Source: Nitrosomonas supralitoralis
GTDB taxonomy: Bacteria > Pseudomonadota > Gammaproteobacteria > Burkholderiales > Nitrosomonadaceae
DNA: 59,872 nucleotides
Direction of reading: 5' to 3'
Assembly (NCBI RefSeq): GCF_003011925.2
Contig: NZ_PXXU01000018.1
Span: 1 to 59,872 of the forward strand
This document shows, one piece after another, positions 32,125 to 42,411 of the stretch. Every line of letters begins with the position of its first letter. The stretch's first letter is position 1. The translations under genes and the position numbers were made by a program. The notes beneath the pieces were generated by a model that did no database searches, was not told the DNA's origin, and saw only the letters and a program-made list of their open reading frames with translations.

Positions 32125-33029
32125 TTTCCTGAAACGACGTGAAGATCAGCTGCTTCTGCTGATTCAAGTCCGAGCATTTCTTCAATATTAGGTTCAAATG
32201 TTTCTTCGTCAAATGCCGTGTCGCCATTTTCAAATGGCTGATCTTGCGCTTTCAAGTTAATGAAGTCATAGCGGGAAGTATCGGCTAGATGCGATAACTG
32301 AATATTCTGTATCGAACGAAACATGGTTTCCAGTCGGCCGGGAAATTTTTTATCCCATTGTTGCATCATTTCTTTGATGGTCTGTCGTTGCAGGTTTTTT
32401 TGTGATCCGCACAGATTGCATGGAATAATCGGGAAATCCGAAATTTCAGCATAAGCAGCAAGATCCTTCTCCTTGCAATAGGCCAGCGGTCGAATAACAA
32501 TATTTTTGCCATCATCGCTGACCAGTTTGGGTGGCATCGCTTTGAGCTTACCGCCATAAAACATATTCAGAAATAAAGTTTCCAGGATATCGTCGCGGTG
32601 ATGACCCAATGCGATTTTAGTGGCTCCGAGCTCACCAGCTACACGGTATAAAACGCCACGGCGAAGTCGTGAGCATAGGCTGCAAGTGGTTTTTCCTTCA
32701 GCAATGACGCGTTTAACAACACTATAGGTGTCCTGCTCCACAATGCGGAAAGGCATGTCGATTTGTGTAAGATAGCTTGGTAGTACTTGTTCAGGAAAGC
32801 CGGGCTGTTTTTGGTCCAGATTCACAGCAATCAATTCAAAATTCAATGGGGCATGAGCTTGAAGATTGCGTAGGATATCGAGCAACGCATAACTATCTTT
32901 ACCTCCAGACAAACATACCATGATCCGGTCATCAGCTTCGATCATGTTGAAATCGGCAATGGCCATTCCTACTTGTCGTCTCAAGCGTTTTTGCAGCTTG
33001 TTCGAATTATATTGTTGTTTTTTTAGCAT
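32121..33029 (-). CDS. ttcA: tRNA 2-thiocytidine(32) synthetase TtcA
   Basis: Iron-sulfur enzyme that thiolates cytidine 32 of certain tRNAs. The protein has 302 residues. The ATP-pyrophosphatase PP-loop is [15 protein letters not shown] (SGGKDS at 41-46). The cluster cysteines are [10 protein letters not shown] near residue 118 and a third in IPCNLCGSQ near 205. [19 protein letters not shown] is the TtcA-specific helix. The C-terminal 40 residues are acidic and variable. It overlaps the DUF2784 gene tail-to-tail. Confidence 0.97.
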   Translation of the reverse strand: MLKKQQYNSNKLQKRLRRQVGMAIADFNMIEADDRIMVCLSGGKDSYALLDILRNLQAHAPLNFELIAVNLDQKQPGFPEQVLPSYLTQIDMPFRIVEQDTYSVVKRVIAEGKTTCSLCSRLRRGVLYRVAGELGATKIALGHHRDDILETLFLNMFYGGKLKAMPPKLVSDDGKNIVIRPLAYCKEKDLAAYAEISDFPIIPCNLCGSQKNLQRQTIKEMMQQWDKKFPGRLETMFRSIQNIQLSHLADTSRYDFINLKAQDQPFENGDTAFDEETFEPNIEEMLGLESAEAADLHVVSGN

Positions 33030-33193
33030 GCTTACCGAGAATTCCGAAGAAGTAAAAGTTCATTGATGATCAGGCAAGTAATAGTATAAAAGTTATAGCA
33101 GAATATTAGACAAATGAAATGGAACAATTTAGCATAGCTGTATTCTAAATAATACAGATAAGCATGGTCAGAGGTTCTTTTTAAGAGAGATCT

Positions 33194-33301
33194 ATGGCTA
33201 GAATTATATCATTGGTAATCTTAGTCTTGTTTTCAACCGATAGTTACTCGATAAATTATTCCAGTTTAGAATTTGATATTGGCAAACTGAGATTCAGATA
33301 A
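33194..33301 (+). CDS. Possible 35-residue peptide with a signal-like start
   Basis: The ATG at 33194 with AGAGAG upstream opens a frame starting MARIISLVILVLFSTDSYSI, a plausible signal peptide, then about 16 residues to TAA. It may be a real tiny secreted peptide, a remnant, or chance. Confidence 0.25.
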   Translation: MARIISLVILVLFSTDSYSINYSSLEFDIGKLRFR

Positions 33302-33423
33302 ATTTTCACGCATCATTAAGCTGAAACTGCTGGAGGATATGCTTTTGCCTAGTAAGATTGGATGAATGTAGATGATATGATCTCGTTTGTGATCAAAATG
33401 GCGGTAATTACAAACATAATATG

Positions 33424-33449
33424 CTAAAAAGAGCCGCTAAAATGCGGCT
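33424..33449 (-). terminator. Orphan minus-strand terminator-like hairpin
   Basis: On the minus strand, AGCCGC-ATTTTA-GCGGCT is followed by CTTTTT. No minus-strand gene lies immediately upstream (33450-34662), so the transcript it would end is unknown. Confidence 0.4.
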
Positions 33450-33616
33450 GTATGCATCTTGAAAATGATTTCTCTGAAATCCATTTGTTACAACTGAGAA
33501 CCGGCGAGCAATAATGATTAAACTGGCAATTTACTAATGCAGGAAGCATTGATTTTGCTTTCCGGTTGCCCGAGCATTTTAGAAAAAATGTATGAAAAAA
33601 TTATTGTGGAGAAGAA

Positions 33617-34153
33617 ATGAAAATACGAATGAGTACCTTATTAATAGGATCAATCATGGCAGTCGTTTTTTTGAGCGTTGCTGCGCAGGCGGCAGCTACT
33701 GCAACTGTAGATGTTTATAAAAGTCCAACCTGCGGATGTTGCGGTAAGTGGGTTGACCATATGCGTGATCATGGTTTTACAGTAAAAACACATGATGTAG
33801 GTAATAAGGAAATCAGAAAGAAATCGGGTATTTCTGAAACGGTTGGTTCATGTCACACGGCTCTGGTTAATGGTTATGCAATTGAAGGACATGTGCCGGC
33901 ACCCGATATTATCAAGCTGCTCAAAGAAAAACCAAAAGCGATTGGATTGGCTGTGCCAGACATGCCACATGGATCTCCGGGTATGGAAGGATCACGAAGT
34001 GATCCCTATAATGTTTTATTGATCAAAGAACGTGACCAAACCCGCAAGGAGGCAACCATCTATAACAGCTATGATCCATACGCAAAAAAAGCGGAGCAAT
34101 TACCTAAAAACTTAGAAACGGAAAAAAGCAGCTCAGTTATGCGCTTAAAATAG
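33617..34153 (+). CDS. DUF411 periplasmic metal-binding-type protein
   Basis: A 178-residue exported protein. A signal peptide (about 1-26, ending AQAA) is followed by a DUF411 domain with DVYKSPTCGCCGKWVDHM (three clustered cysteines), a further Cys in ETVGSCHTALVNGYAIEGHVP, and AIGLAVPDMPHGSPGME. DUF411 proteins are often found beside copper-handling genes, and these Cys/His/Met sites suit copper. A cytochrome c gene starts about 15 bp downstream on the same strand and is probably co-transcribed. The 40-residue C-terminal tail after the domain is charged and variable. RBS GAGAAG precedes the ATG. Confidence 0.9.
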   Translation: MKIRMSTLLIGSIMAVVFLSVAAQAAATATVDVYKSPTCGCCGKWVDHMRDHGFTVKTHDVGNKEIRKKSGISETVGSCHTALVNGYAIEGHVPAPDIIKLLKEKPKAIGLAVPDMPHGSPGMEGSRSDPYNVLLIKERDQTRKEATIYNSYDPYAKKAEQLPKNLETEKSSSVMRLK

Positions 34154-34168
34154 CCTTTGCAATTTTAT

Positions 34169-34639
34169 ATGAGAGTGCAATATTTTCTGATTTATAGTGC
34201 TGCTGCATTGATGCTGATGGGCTGCGATAATTTCTCGCCAACAGATACTGCAGCGGGAAAACATCAGATCAATCCTAAAACAGGATTGGTAATTAGAAAC
34301 TTGGATGCTGCACAAGTCATGCGTGGAGAAGCTGTGTATACGAAAAATTGTGTGGGCTGTCATGGACCGAATGGAGTAGCGACTCCGGATTGGCGCAAAC
34401 CGAATCCTGACGGCAAATATCCACCACCGCCTTTAGACAGCTCGGCACACGCTTGGCATCATTCGACCGATGTTTTGAAAAAAACAATCCTCAAAGGAAC
34501 TCCACCAGAAATAGGCTCCATGCCTGCGTGGGAAGGTATACTGACTGAGCAGCAAGTCGATGATGTGGTCGTTTGGATAAAGTCTTTATGGTCAGATGAA
34601 CTTTATGATATCTGGTATAAAAATTTTGAAGATAAATAA
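34169..34639 (+). CDS. Class I cytochrome c lipoprotein
   Basis: A periplasmic monohaem electron carrier. The start is placed at ATG 34169 (156 residues) rather than an in-frame TTG four codons upstream. A signal with lipobox LMGC suggests lipid attachment. The haem site is CVGCH near residue 57, with an axial Met in GSMPAWEG near residue 121. The proline-rich loop DGKYPPPPLDSSAHAWHH lies between them. It shares an operon with the DUF411 gene, so a role in copper or redox handling is likely. Its partner oxidase is not in the window. Confidence 0.93.
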   Translation: MRVQYFLIYSAAALMLMGCDNFSPTDTAAGKHQINPKTGLVIRNLDAAQVMRGEAVYTKNCVGCHGPNGVATPDWRKPNPDGKYPPPPLDSSAHAWHHSTDVLKKTILKGTPPEIGSMPAWEGILTEQQVDDVVVWIKSLWSDELYDIWYKNFEDK

Positions 34640-34662
34640 TTAGCAATAATCAGTTTAAGAAA

Positions 34663-35124
34663 TTATTCTATTGTTCCGGTTTTTTGTTCAAGTGATTTGA
34701 TTTGTTCAAAAATAGTTCGTTTCTCGACTTCCAGTTCTTGATAGCGTCCATAAAGATGGTTTAAATCAGTGGTATATTTATCAATTCGCCCTTGTTGATC
34801 CTGCTTAAGCTGAATTAAATCCTTATAGTTCGGAATCGGAATGCTCTGCTCAGGTGAATTGGGTAGAGGTACAATCTGAGGTATTTCTGACATTTCGTTT
34901 CGACGCAATTCCTGAATCATCAAAAATTGCTGGTAAGTCGATTGAGATTCTTGTTGTATACGGGTTAATGTTTTTTCAAGCTGACGGATTCGTGCTTCTT
35001 GATCAGGCGCTTCTATATCTGCCCAAATTATATTAGCTGTAATAAGTAACATACATAAAAAAATTATCTGTATGATTTTAATGCTGATGGATAGTTGATC
35101 GTTTTGCATATCTTTTAAGCGCAT
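34663..35124 (-). CDS. Exported coiled-coil protein, unknown
   Basis: A 153-residue protein with one hydrophobic segment near residues 16-35 ending in ADIEAPDQ, likely a signal peptide. Two predicted coiled-coil stretches follow (RIRQLEKTLTRIQQES and DKYTTDLNHLYGRYQELEVE), separated by a proline-rich linker (IPQIVPLPNSPEQSIPIPNY). No family was recognised. It converges with the cytochrome gene. A second in-frame ATG five codons in is an alternative start. Confidence 0.75.
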   Translation of the reverse strand: MRLKDMQNDQLSISIKIIQIIFLCMLLITANIIWADIEAPDQEARIRQLEKTLTRIQQESQSTYQQFLMIQELRRNEMSEIPQIVPLPNSPEQSIPIPNYKDLIQLKQDQQGRIDKYTTDLNHLYGRYQELEVEKRTIFEQIKSLEQKTGTIE

Positions 35125-35313
35125 AGCTACAAAATTTATGATTTAATGAGGAATTATTTCAGAATGTTGTAAGCGTGTGCAGCACTCATTATTAATGGTG
35201 TTTGTTTCTGCATTTGAACTCTGTAAACGAAAATCATCCATTCTACAGGGCGTGGGGTCGCAAAGCAGTCTCTTGTTTTCTGTGTCATGAGATCTCTCAT
35301 GCCAATATTGAAT

Positions 35314-36432
35314 TTAGAGAAACTTTGATTTCCGCTCATTCAGGCATTCTAGTAATTTATCGAAAGGATCAATGAACTTTTTTACGCCTTCCTTTTCCAG
35401 CTGCTCAGTGATCGCATCAAGTCGAATATCTATTTCATTGAGCTTTCTCTGCAGAGCACTGGCCTCATCCAGTTCCTGCTCAATTCGTAATGCAGGCTGA
35501 CCATGATCACGGTAAGCAGCCAGCGTTTGCAACGGCATGGTGTTGACAGTTTCCTCACCAATCAAAGCTTCGACATACTTAATATCATCGTAAGCAGGAT
35601 CCTTGGTGCTAGTACTTGCCCACAGCAATCGCTGGATTTGCGCTCCCTGTTTAGACAAGGCGTGCCAGCGGCTACTTTCTGTCCAGTTCAGGAAATGCTG
35701 ATAGGCAAGACGCGCACAGGCCACGGCGGTCTTGCCTCGCAAGGTGTTCGCAGTTCCACCGGTATCGAATTTTGTAAGATCGTCCAGACGTTTGTCCACT
35801 AGAGCATCAATGCGACTGACGAAAAAGCTTGCTACCGAGGCTATATGATCCAGAGCTTTGCCTTGTGTCGCTCGTGTTTCCAATCCCGACATGAATGCAT
35901 CTGAAACTTGACGGTAACGTTCGAGACCGAACAAAAGTGTAACGTTAACATTGATACCCGCAGCAATTATCTGCTCAATCGCAGATATTCCTTCCCGGGT
36001 TGCAGGCACCTTAATCATGACGTTCGGACGGTCGAGCAATTTCCATAGTCGTTTGGCCTCGGTAATAGTAAGTTCTGTGTTATAAGCAAGGTGGGGCGAA
36101 ACCTCCAGACTGACAAAACCATCACGGCCATTTGATTCATTGTAGACTGGTCTAAATAAATCAGCAGCATGCTGCACGTCTTCGATGGCTAAGGATTCAT
36201 ATATCTCAGTTGCACTGAATCCGCGATGGATAAGCCGGGAAATTGCCTCAAGATAGTCATCATGTTCATTGATCGCTTTCTCAAAAATGGCCGGATTGGA
36301 TGTCATGCCAGCCAGTCCATCTTCCTCTATCATTCTTACAAGCTCACCATTTTCGAGGATATTACGCTGAATGTAATCAAGCCAGATACTTTGGCCAAGT
36401 GTCTTGATCTTTTGTAATGGGTTAATGTTCAT
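35314..36432 (-). CDS. tal: Transaldolase
   Basis: Moves a dihydroxyacetone unit between sugar phosphates in the non-oxidative pentose phosphate pathway. The protein has 372 residues, matching the long Tal type of cyanobacteria and actinobacteria rather than the 317-residue E. coli TalB. Motifs are GLAGMTSNPAIFEKAI, VSLEVSPHLAYNTE, and the active-site strand with Schiff-base Lys in NVMIKVPATREG, then NVTLLFGLERYRQV. RBS AAAGGAAT is close to the ATG. The phosphoketolase pseudogene upstream on the same strand suggests an original sugar-phosphate gene pair. Confidence 0.97.
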   Translation of the reverse strand: MNINPLQKIKTLGQSIWLDYIQRNILENGELVRMIEEDGLAGMTSNPAIFEKAINEHDDYLEAISRLIHRGFSATEIYESLAIEDVQHAADLFRPVYNESNGRDGFVSLEVSPHLAYNTELTITEAKRLWKLLDRPNVMIKVPATREGISAIEQIIAAGINVNVTLLFGLERYRQVSDAFMSGLETRATQGKALDHIASVASFFVSRIDALVDKRLDDLTKFDTGGTANTLRGKTAVACARLAYQHFLNWTESSRWHALSKQGAQIQRLLWASTSTKDPAYDDIKYVEALIGEETVNTMPLQTLAAYRDHGQPALRIEQELDEASALQRKLNEIDIRLDAITEQLEKEGVKKFIDPFDKLLECLNERKSKFL

Positions 36433-36853
36433 TAATATTCCTTTTTATATTGTTTAACTCTGTAATATCGATCTTATCTTCAATGCTCGATTTGCATGCA
36501 GAATATGATAGTGAAAATGGGCAACACTACATTCGATAATCGAGAACATCTAAAATGGCTTAGTGAATTCTGAATTGCCATGAAACTCTACCGTACTCTA
36601 TCACTAAAGGATGAAAATATTTTCAGTTGACGTAAGCGCATCGTCAGCATGACTCCAAGTTCAACGAAAATCTGTTCAAATTTGCAAGCTTTTCTCTCAG
36701 GAGCATCATATCAGCAGACAACTCATGCAAATAGTGCATCATTAAGTAGGACATCTCCATGTCATCAATAACACCCTCACTTAGCCGTCGTCTCTCTAGT
36801 TAGTCTCGTCAGAGTAGATAATTTATTGATTTCAAGAGGTATTTGTGTGAATA
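36433..36853. other. Intergenic region without recognised content
   Basis: 421 bp between tal and the phosphoketolase pseudogene. No coding frame, structured RNA or repeat could be supported. Confidence 0.5.
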
Positions 36854-37735
36854 TTAACAAGACCATTTCCAATTAGTTATTTCCGGCATATCCTCACCGT
36901 GGATCGTTATGTATTGATGGTGTTCGATGAGCTTATCGCGGACAAATTGCTTCACATATGCTCCTGCCGAGCTGAATTTTGACATCCGATCGATAACGTC
37001 TGCCACAAGATGAAAACGATCCAAATCGTTGAGTACTACCCTATCAAACGGGGTGGTGGTCGACCCTTCCTCTTTGTATCCTCGTACATGCAGATTCTTG
37101 TGATTGGTTCGACGATAGGTCAATCGATGAATCAACCAGGGATAACCGTGATAAGCAAAGATTATAGGCTTATCGGGAGTGAATAAGGTATCAAAATCCT
37201 TATTGGATAGACCGTGCGGATGTTCTTCTCGAGGTTGTAGTGTCATCAAGTCCACCACATTGATCACCCGAATTTTGAGATTCGGAGTAAGCTGGTGTAA
37301 CAAATCCACCGCAGCGAGAGTTTCTAAGGTTGGTACATCGCCGGCACAGGCCATCACCACATCGGGTTCGGTTTCTTGATCATTGCTCGCCCACGACCAA
37401 ATACCGATACCCGCAGTACAGTGTTTGATCGCTGCGTCCATGTAGAGCCATTGAGGCAACTGTTGTTTGCCGGCAACAATCACGTTAATAATATTATTGC
37501 TGCGCAGGCGCTTATCTGTGATGTACAGCAGCGTATTGGCATCGGGGGGTAAGTAAACACGAATAATATCAGCCTTTTTGTTGACAACATGATCAATGAA
37601 GCCGGGGTCTTGGTGTGAAGAGCCATTGTGATCTTGTTGCCAGACATGGGATATCAGCAAATCATACCGATATACCTTATTAATTAGCCAATCTCTAAAG
37701 AATACCCAGCCAGTTCTGACTATGTCACAATTCAC
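36854..37735 (-). pseudogene. Phosphoketolase, 5'-truncated
   Basis: Encodes only the last ~270 residues of a roughly 790-residue xylulose-5-P/fructose-6-P phosphoketolase. Clear family sequence runs from [20 protein letters not shown] through [68 protein letters not shown] and the C-terminal MPEITNWKW, followed by two extra residues. The thiamine-diphosphate-binding half is missing. The ~25 residues before ISHVW do not match the family, so a deletion or rearrangement has replaced the 5' part. The frame that remains has no stop, so the loss may be recent. No start codon with a good RBS precedes it. Confidence 0.9.
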
Positions 37736-38504
37736 TCTAGTAACTAAGTCTTCGGTTATGCTGGAGAACGCATCGCGATATGGTTGGCATGAATTTCCTG
37801 ACTTGCACTAAAAGAATGGAAATTCACAATGTATGAATAACAGAACCTGAGCTATAAGCAGTGAATTGCAATCCCACATGTGGTTTAGCAAAACGATGCA
37901 AGCAAAAAAGTAGTGTATTGAGGTAATCTCGGCGAGCTTAAAAGGTGAGTATTATCGATACGAGAGTAGTTTGTTTTTACAGTTGGCTTTGACGAAAGTA
38001 TTGTCCGAACCTATATTCATGTGACATCATCACAAATTAAATGCGGCTTAACAATGATTCCTTTCATGGCAGCACGACAGCTTCGATTCTAACTGCTCAT
38101 TGCACTATCACCAGTGATCATCGACAGTGCAGATAATGTTGGGGTTGCCCAACCAATAACTTAATTTGAAATTCATTCGTTTGGTAATATATGAGAGCCA
38201 ATAATTCTTCCATAACTTCTAACAGGCCGTTGAAAAACTATCTGCGTTGCTGCTACGGTGTTAAAAACAGGCTCAAAATGCTCATTTATTAAGCATAAAC
38301 TGCGCTTTTTCGCCTGTTTTTGCCTTGTATCAACTGTCTCGGAAACGATTTTCAACGGCCTGCTAAAGAAATATCGTAAATATAGTTTATCTCCTTGCTA
38401 GGATTGATCTGATTGCGCAGGATTGACTCAAGCTTAAATATAAGCGCTGACCACGGTAGATTGTAATTTTCTTTTATGCAACATAAAACTCTAAAATCAA
38501 ATAG
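37736..38504. other. Intergenic region containing MITE copy C
   Basis: 769 bp between the phosphoketolase remnant and mutS. The MITE-like repeat at 38222-38364 lies inside. No continuation of the phosphoketolase N-terminal half was found. The mutS promoter should lie in the last 140 bp. Confidence 0.5.
38222..38364 (+). repeat. MITE-like repeat, full copy C
   Basis: About 143 bp with terminal inverted repeats: ACAGGCCGTTGAAAAAC at the left and the near complement ATTTTCAACGGCCTGCT at the right. It has the same inner blocks as copies A and B (TTAAAAACAG, CTCATTTATTAAGC, GCCTGTTTTTGCC). It cannot encode a protein of useful length. Confidence 0.85.
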
Positions 38505-41108
38505 ATGAAGCCTCGCAAAGAGCAACATACGCCGATGATGCAGCAGTACTTACGTATTAAGGCACAATATCCTGATATGTTGATGTTTTATCGCATGGGA
38601 GATTTTTATGAGTTATTTTTTGAGGATGCGGAGAAAGCGGCAAAACTGCTTGGGATTACTTTAACACAGCGCGGTGCTTCCGCAGGTGAGCCGATTAAGA
38701 TGGCAGGAGTACCGTATCACGCAGCTGAACAATATTTGGCCAAGCTGGTTAAGGCAGGCGAATCCATCGCGATTTGTGAGCAGGTAGGTAATCCTGCTAT
38801 CAGCAAAGGACCTGTGGCTCGTGAAGTTACTCGCATCATTACTCCTGGAACATTAACGGATTCCGCATTGCTTGATGATAAGCGCGATTGCATTTTGCTG
38901 GCATTATGGGTGCATGAATCGATTCTGGGATTGGCTTGGTTGAATCTAGCTGCGGGTCAATTACGAATGATGGAATCATCACCGCAAAATATACTCAGTG
39001 AGTTAGAACGCTTGCAGCCAGCAGAAATTCTTTTACCAGAATCGCTGACACTGGATGAATTACAAGGTAAAAATTGGGTATTAAAGCGATTACCTTCGTG
39101 GCAGTTTGATCGCGATAGTGCGATCAACAGTCTTACACGACAATTTGAAACTTACGATCTTTCCGGCTTTGACTGTGAAGATTTGTCTACGGCTTTGTGC
39201 GCTGCTGGTGCATTATTGGAATATACACGTTTGACGCAAGGATCAGTTGCACTTCATATCACATCATTGCAAGCTGAGCGGGAAAGTATTTATGTCCGTA
39301 TGGATGCAGCAACACGCCGCAATCTAGAAATTTCTGAAACTATCCGTGGTGAAAGATCGCCCACCTTATTGTCTCTGCTTGATACTTGCTCAACCAATAT
39401 GGGTAGCCGATTATTAAAATTTTGGTTACATCATCCATTGCGCGATCGTGGCTTAATTCGAAAACGGTTAGATAGTATTGCAGCTCTGATTGGACAAAAT
39501 GAGGCAAATAGTTATTTGGTTGCGCGCAGTTTTTTGCGGCAAGTCGTGGATGTTGAGCGGATTACCGCGCGCATTGCGCTCAGATCCGCACGTCCGCGGG
39601 ATTTATCGGGTTTGCGCGATAGCGTGAAACTATTCCCGGAAATTATCACAGCGATTGCGCAGTGTCGCAGCGAGAGATTTGATCAATTGATTCAGGCAGT
39701 GCAAATTGAGCCTGAGCTCGTTGAGCTATTGAATAAATCTTTGTTGGAAGAACCCGGTGTAGTATTACGCGAGGGTAATGTGATTGCTGATGGCTATGAT
39801 GCTGAACTTGATGAATTACGAGCGTTGCAAAACAATTGTGGGGAATTTTTGTTGCAACTGGAAACTCAAGAAAAGGAGCGTACGGGTATTCCGAATCTGA
39901 AAGTTGAATATAACCGCGTGCACGGCTTCTATATCGAAGTCACGCACGCACAGAGCGCGAAAATCCCGACGGATTACCGACGTAAACAAACGCTTAAAAA
40001 TGCTGAGCGTTATATAACGCCTGAGCTGAAAGCTCTTGAAGACAAGGCATTATCAGCGCAGGATCAAGCGTTGGCGCGGGAAAAGTATTTATATGATGAA
40101 TTAATCGAGGCACTGTTGAAACATATCCATGTACTGCAGAAAATGGCTGCAGGAGTTGCTGAGATTGATGTTCTGTGCACATTGGCAGAGCGTGCGCAAT
40201 CGCTTGATTATACTGCACCTCATTTAACCACTGAGGATATCGTGTCCATAGACACCGGTCGTCATCCAGTGGTAGAGAAACAGGTTGAAAATTTCGTTGC
40301 TAACGATGTGCGGTTAGGTTCCGAGCAAACTGGAAAACCGCAGATGTTGTTGATTACCGGTCCTAACATGGGGGGGAAATCTACTTACATGAGACAAATA
40401 GCGCTGATAAGTTTGCTTGCGCATTGTGGATGTTATGTTCCAGCCAAGATGGCGTGTATTGGCATACTTGATCAGATTTTTACCCGTATTGGTGCCGCCG
40501 ATGATCTTTCCAGCGGTCGTTCCACATTTATGGTAGAAATGACAGAAGCAGCCAATATACTCAATAATGCGACAGCGCATAGCTTGGTGCTTATGGATGA
40601 AGTTGGGCGAGGCACTTCGACCTTTGATGGTCTGGCTTTAGCATTTGCAATTGCGAGGCATTTGCTGACAAAAAACCGTAGTTTTACTTTATTTGCTACG
40701 CATTACTTTGAACTAACAAAGCTTGCAGATGAGTTTAAACAAGTCAAGAATGTTCATTTGGAAGCGGTCGAGTATAAACATCATATCGTTTTTTTGCATA
40801 AAGTTACCGAAGGTCCCGCGAGTCAGAGCTATGGCTTGCAAGTTGCAGCACTCGCCGGCGTTCCTGAGTCAGCGATTAAAGTAGCAAGAGAATACCTGAT
40901 TAAACTCGAGCAAGAAACTCAAAATAATACGTTACAATTGGATTTGTTTGCTTTTCCCGCTCCAAAACTGGAAGAAAAAAATATTGAAAAAGATCATCCT
41001 ATGATCACAATGCTACGAAATATTTCGCCTGATGATCTAAGCCCCAGGCAGGCATTGGAACAGATTTACTTACTGAAAGAAGCGGTAAAAACCGTAAATG
41101 ACAGTTAA
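38505..41108 (+). CDS. mutS: DNA mismatch repair protein MutS
   Basis: Recognises mispaired bases and starts repair with MutL. The protein has 867 residues. The mismatch-contacting F-x-E motif is in [14 protein letters not shown] (Phe34, Glu36). The ATPase domain has [14 protein letters not shown] (Walker A, near 617-625), [13 protein letters not shown] (signature), and [14 protein letters not shown] (Walker B, near 696). The C-terminus holds the short helix for tetramer formation. It begins about 140 bp after MITE copy C and ends 27 bp before the convergent slyD. Confidence 0.98.
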   Translation: MKPRKEQHTPMMQQYLRIKAQYPDMLMFYRMGDFYELFFEDAEKAAKLLGITLTQRGASAGEPIKMAGVPYHAAEQYLAKLVKAGESIAICEQVGNPAISKGPVAREVTRIITPGTLTDSALLDDKRDCILLALWVHESILGLAWLNLAAGQLRMMESSPQNILSELERLQPAEILLPESLTLDELQGKNWVLKRLPSWQFDRDSAINSLTRQFETYDLSGFDCEDLSTALCAAGALLEYTRLTQGSVALHITSLQAERESIYVRMDAATRRNLEISETIRGERSPTLLSLLDTCSTNMGSRLLKFWLHHPLRDRGLIRKRLDSIAALIGQNEANSYLVARSFLRQVVDVERITARIALRSARPRDLSGLRDSVKLFPEIITAIAQCRSERFDQLIQAVQIEPELVELLNKSLLEEPGVVLREGNVIADGYDAELDELRALQNNCGEFLLQLETQEKERTGIPNLKVEYNRVHGFYIEVTHAQSAKIPTDYRRKQTLKNAERYITPELKALEDKALSAQDQALAREKYLYDELIEALLKHIHVLQKMAAGVAEIDVLCTLAERAQSLDYTAPHLTTEDIVSIDTGRHPVVEKQVENFVANDVRLGSEQTGKPQMLLITGPNMGGKSTYMRQIALISLLAHCGCYVPAKMACIGILDQIFTRIGAADDLSSGRSTFMVEMTEAANILNNATAHSLVLMDEVGRGTSTFDGLALAFAIARHLLTKNRSFTLFATHYFELTKLADEFKQVKNVHLEAVEYKHHIVFLHKVTEGPASQSYGLQVAALAGVPESAIKVAREYLIKLEQETQNNTLQLDLFAFPAPKLEEKNIEKDHPMITMLRNISPDDLSPRQALEQIYLLKEAVKTVNDS

Positions 41109-41135
41109 ATTCTCAACCAACCGGATACTTGAAAT

Positions 41136-41615
41136 TTAGTGCTCATGGCCATGTGCTCCATGCACGTGTTGATGAGAAATTTCTTCTGCAGTGGCCGGAC
41201 GCACTTCCGTTACTGTGCATGCGAAATTCAATTTCATGCCGGCGAATGGATGATTGCCATCAACGGTAACGCTATCGTCACTAACATCAGTGACTTTATA
41301 GATGATAAAATCGTCAGATCCTTCAGCGCCACCCTCAAAATTCATTCCAACGACCACATTAGCAGGGAATGAGTCGCGCGGCTCAACGCGAATTAATTCG
41401 GCATCATATTCACCAAAAGTGTCTTCTGGTTCCATGGAGATTGAACATGAATAACCAATTTCCATTTCGTGCAATGCTTCTTCAACCAAGGGAAAAATAC
41501 CACCGTATCCACCATGTAAATAACTGATGGGTATATCTGTTTTTTCCAGAATTTTTCCTGAAGCATCCGTTAATTCATAGTTAAGTGAAACCACAGTATT
41601 TTTTTCCACACGCAT
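41136..41615 (-). CDS. slyD: FKBP-type peptidyl-prolyl isomerase SlyD
   Basis: Cytosolic proline isomerase and chaperone, in some bacteria also a nickel-binding protein. The protein has 159 residues. The FKBP fold is split by the insert-in-flap domain: VSLNYELTDASGKILEKTD and YLHGGYGGIFPLVEEAL, then DTFGEYDAELI, and returning to DGNHPFAGMKLNFACTVTEV. The short C-terminus is His-rich (HQHVHGAHGHEH), like SlyD though shorter than in E. coli, and could bind nickel or other metals. Confidence 0.93.
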   Translation of the reverse strand: MRVEKNTVVSLNYELTDASGKILEKTDIPISYLHGGYGGIFPLVEEALHEMEIGYSCSISMEPEDTFGEYDAELIRVEPRDSFPANVVVGMNFEGGAEGSDDFIIYKVTDVSDDSVTVDGNHPFAGMKLNFACTVTEVRPATAEEISHQHVHGAHGHEH

Positions 41616-41757
41616 TTTAATTTTCCTTGTTTAGTTTGATCTATAGCTGAAATGTTTATAATAATCAGTGCTATTATATGTTGACAAATGTTGATTGAAC
41701 AGCCGCTATTATACGCGCAAAGCTATTTTTTATTGACTTGAGATAATTTGCCGCTTA

Positions 41758-42363
41758 TCAATTATTATCTCGGCTTTCTGATGTGTTGAATTGTAATGTT
41801 CTGACAGGTAAAAAACTTTGTCGATGAATTTTACAGGCACCGTATTGTTGTAGTGCAGCTAAATGCGCTTTGGTTGGGTATCCTTTATGTTTATCGAATC
41901 CGTATCGGGGATAGCGCTTGTGCATTCTTTGCATTTCTGCATCTCGAGCAGTTTTGGCTAATATAGAAGCGGCTGAGATCTCGAGTATTAAACTATCACC
42001 TCGAACGATTGTTTGCATTGGACAATCTAAACGTAGAGTTTGATTGCCATCGATCAGTACTAAGTCGGGAGTGAATGGTAGGCTTTCTACAGCGCGCTTC
42101 ATGGCAAGTAAACTTGCTTGTAGAATGTTTAGCTGGTCAATTTCTTGTACCGAAGCATAAGAGATTGCCCATGCTTTAGCGTGTTGTTTGACCTCGAACT
42201 CCAGTGCGTTTCTTCTTTTTTCACTCAGTTTCTTGGAATCAGCTAGCCCATCAATTGCATAGGCATCATTCAAGACGACGCAGGCTGCATAGACAGGTCC
42301 AGCCAGCGGCCCTCTGCCAGCTTCGTCGACACCGCATATTAATTTGAAAGTTGACGCTTCAAT
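41758..42363 (-). CDS. rnhB: Ribonuclease HII, apparent ATT start
   Basis: Cuts RNA in RNA-DNA hybrids and removes single ribonucleotides from DNA. The active-site segment [17 protein letters not shown] must be included, yet between the in-frame TAA at 42388-42390 and this motif there is no ATG, GTG or TTG. The best start is ATT at 42361-42363, seven bases after CGGAGAG, giving 201 residues with Asp13-Glu14 of the DEAGRGP motif. Other motifs are [30 protein letters not shown] and the C-terminal [20 protein letters not shown] starts are known for infC. Alternatively a sequencing or indel error could hide the start. It lies 48 bp after fabZ. Confidence 0.9.
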   Translation of the reverse strand: MEASTFKLICGVDEAGRGPLAGPVYAACVVLNDAYAIDGLADSKKLSEKRRNALEFEVKQHAKAWAISYASVQEIDQLNILQASLLAMKRAVESLPFTPDLVLIDGNQTLRLDCPMQTIVRGDSLILEISAASILAKTARDAEMQRMHKRYPRYGFDKHKGYPTKAHLAALQQYGACKIHRQSFLPVRTLQFNTSESRDNN

Positions 42364-42411
42364 ACCTGAGCTCTCCGATACGGACGGTTATTTCAACTGG
42401 GATGATGGATG

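Larger units (their letters stand above)
33030..33616. other. Intergenic region with a possible small secreted peptide and an orphan hairpin
   Basis: Between ttcA and the DUF411 gene. It contains the possible short frame at 33194-33301 and a minus-strand terminator-like hairpin at 33424-33449, both listed separately. The rest has no recognised content. Confidence 0.5.

Noticed and set aside
37736..38220. Missing 5' half of phosphoketolase upstream of the remnant
   Set aside because: All three minus-strand frames were read and no phosphoketolase motifs were found.
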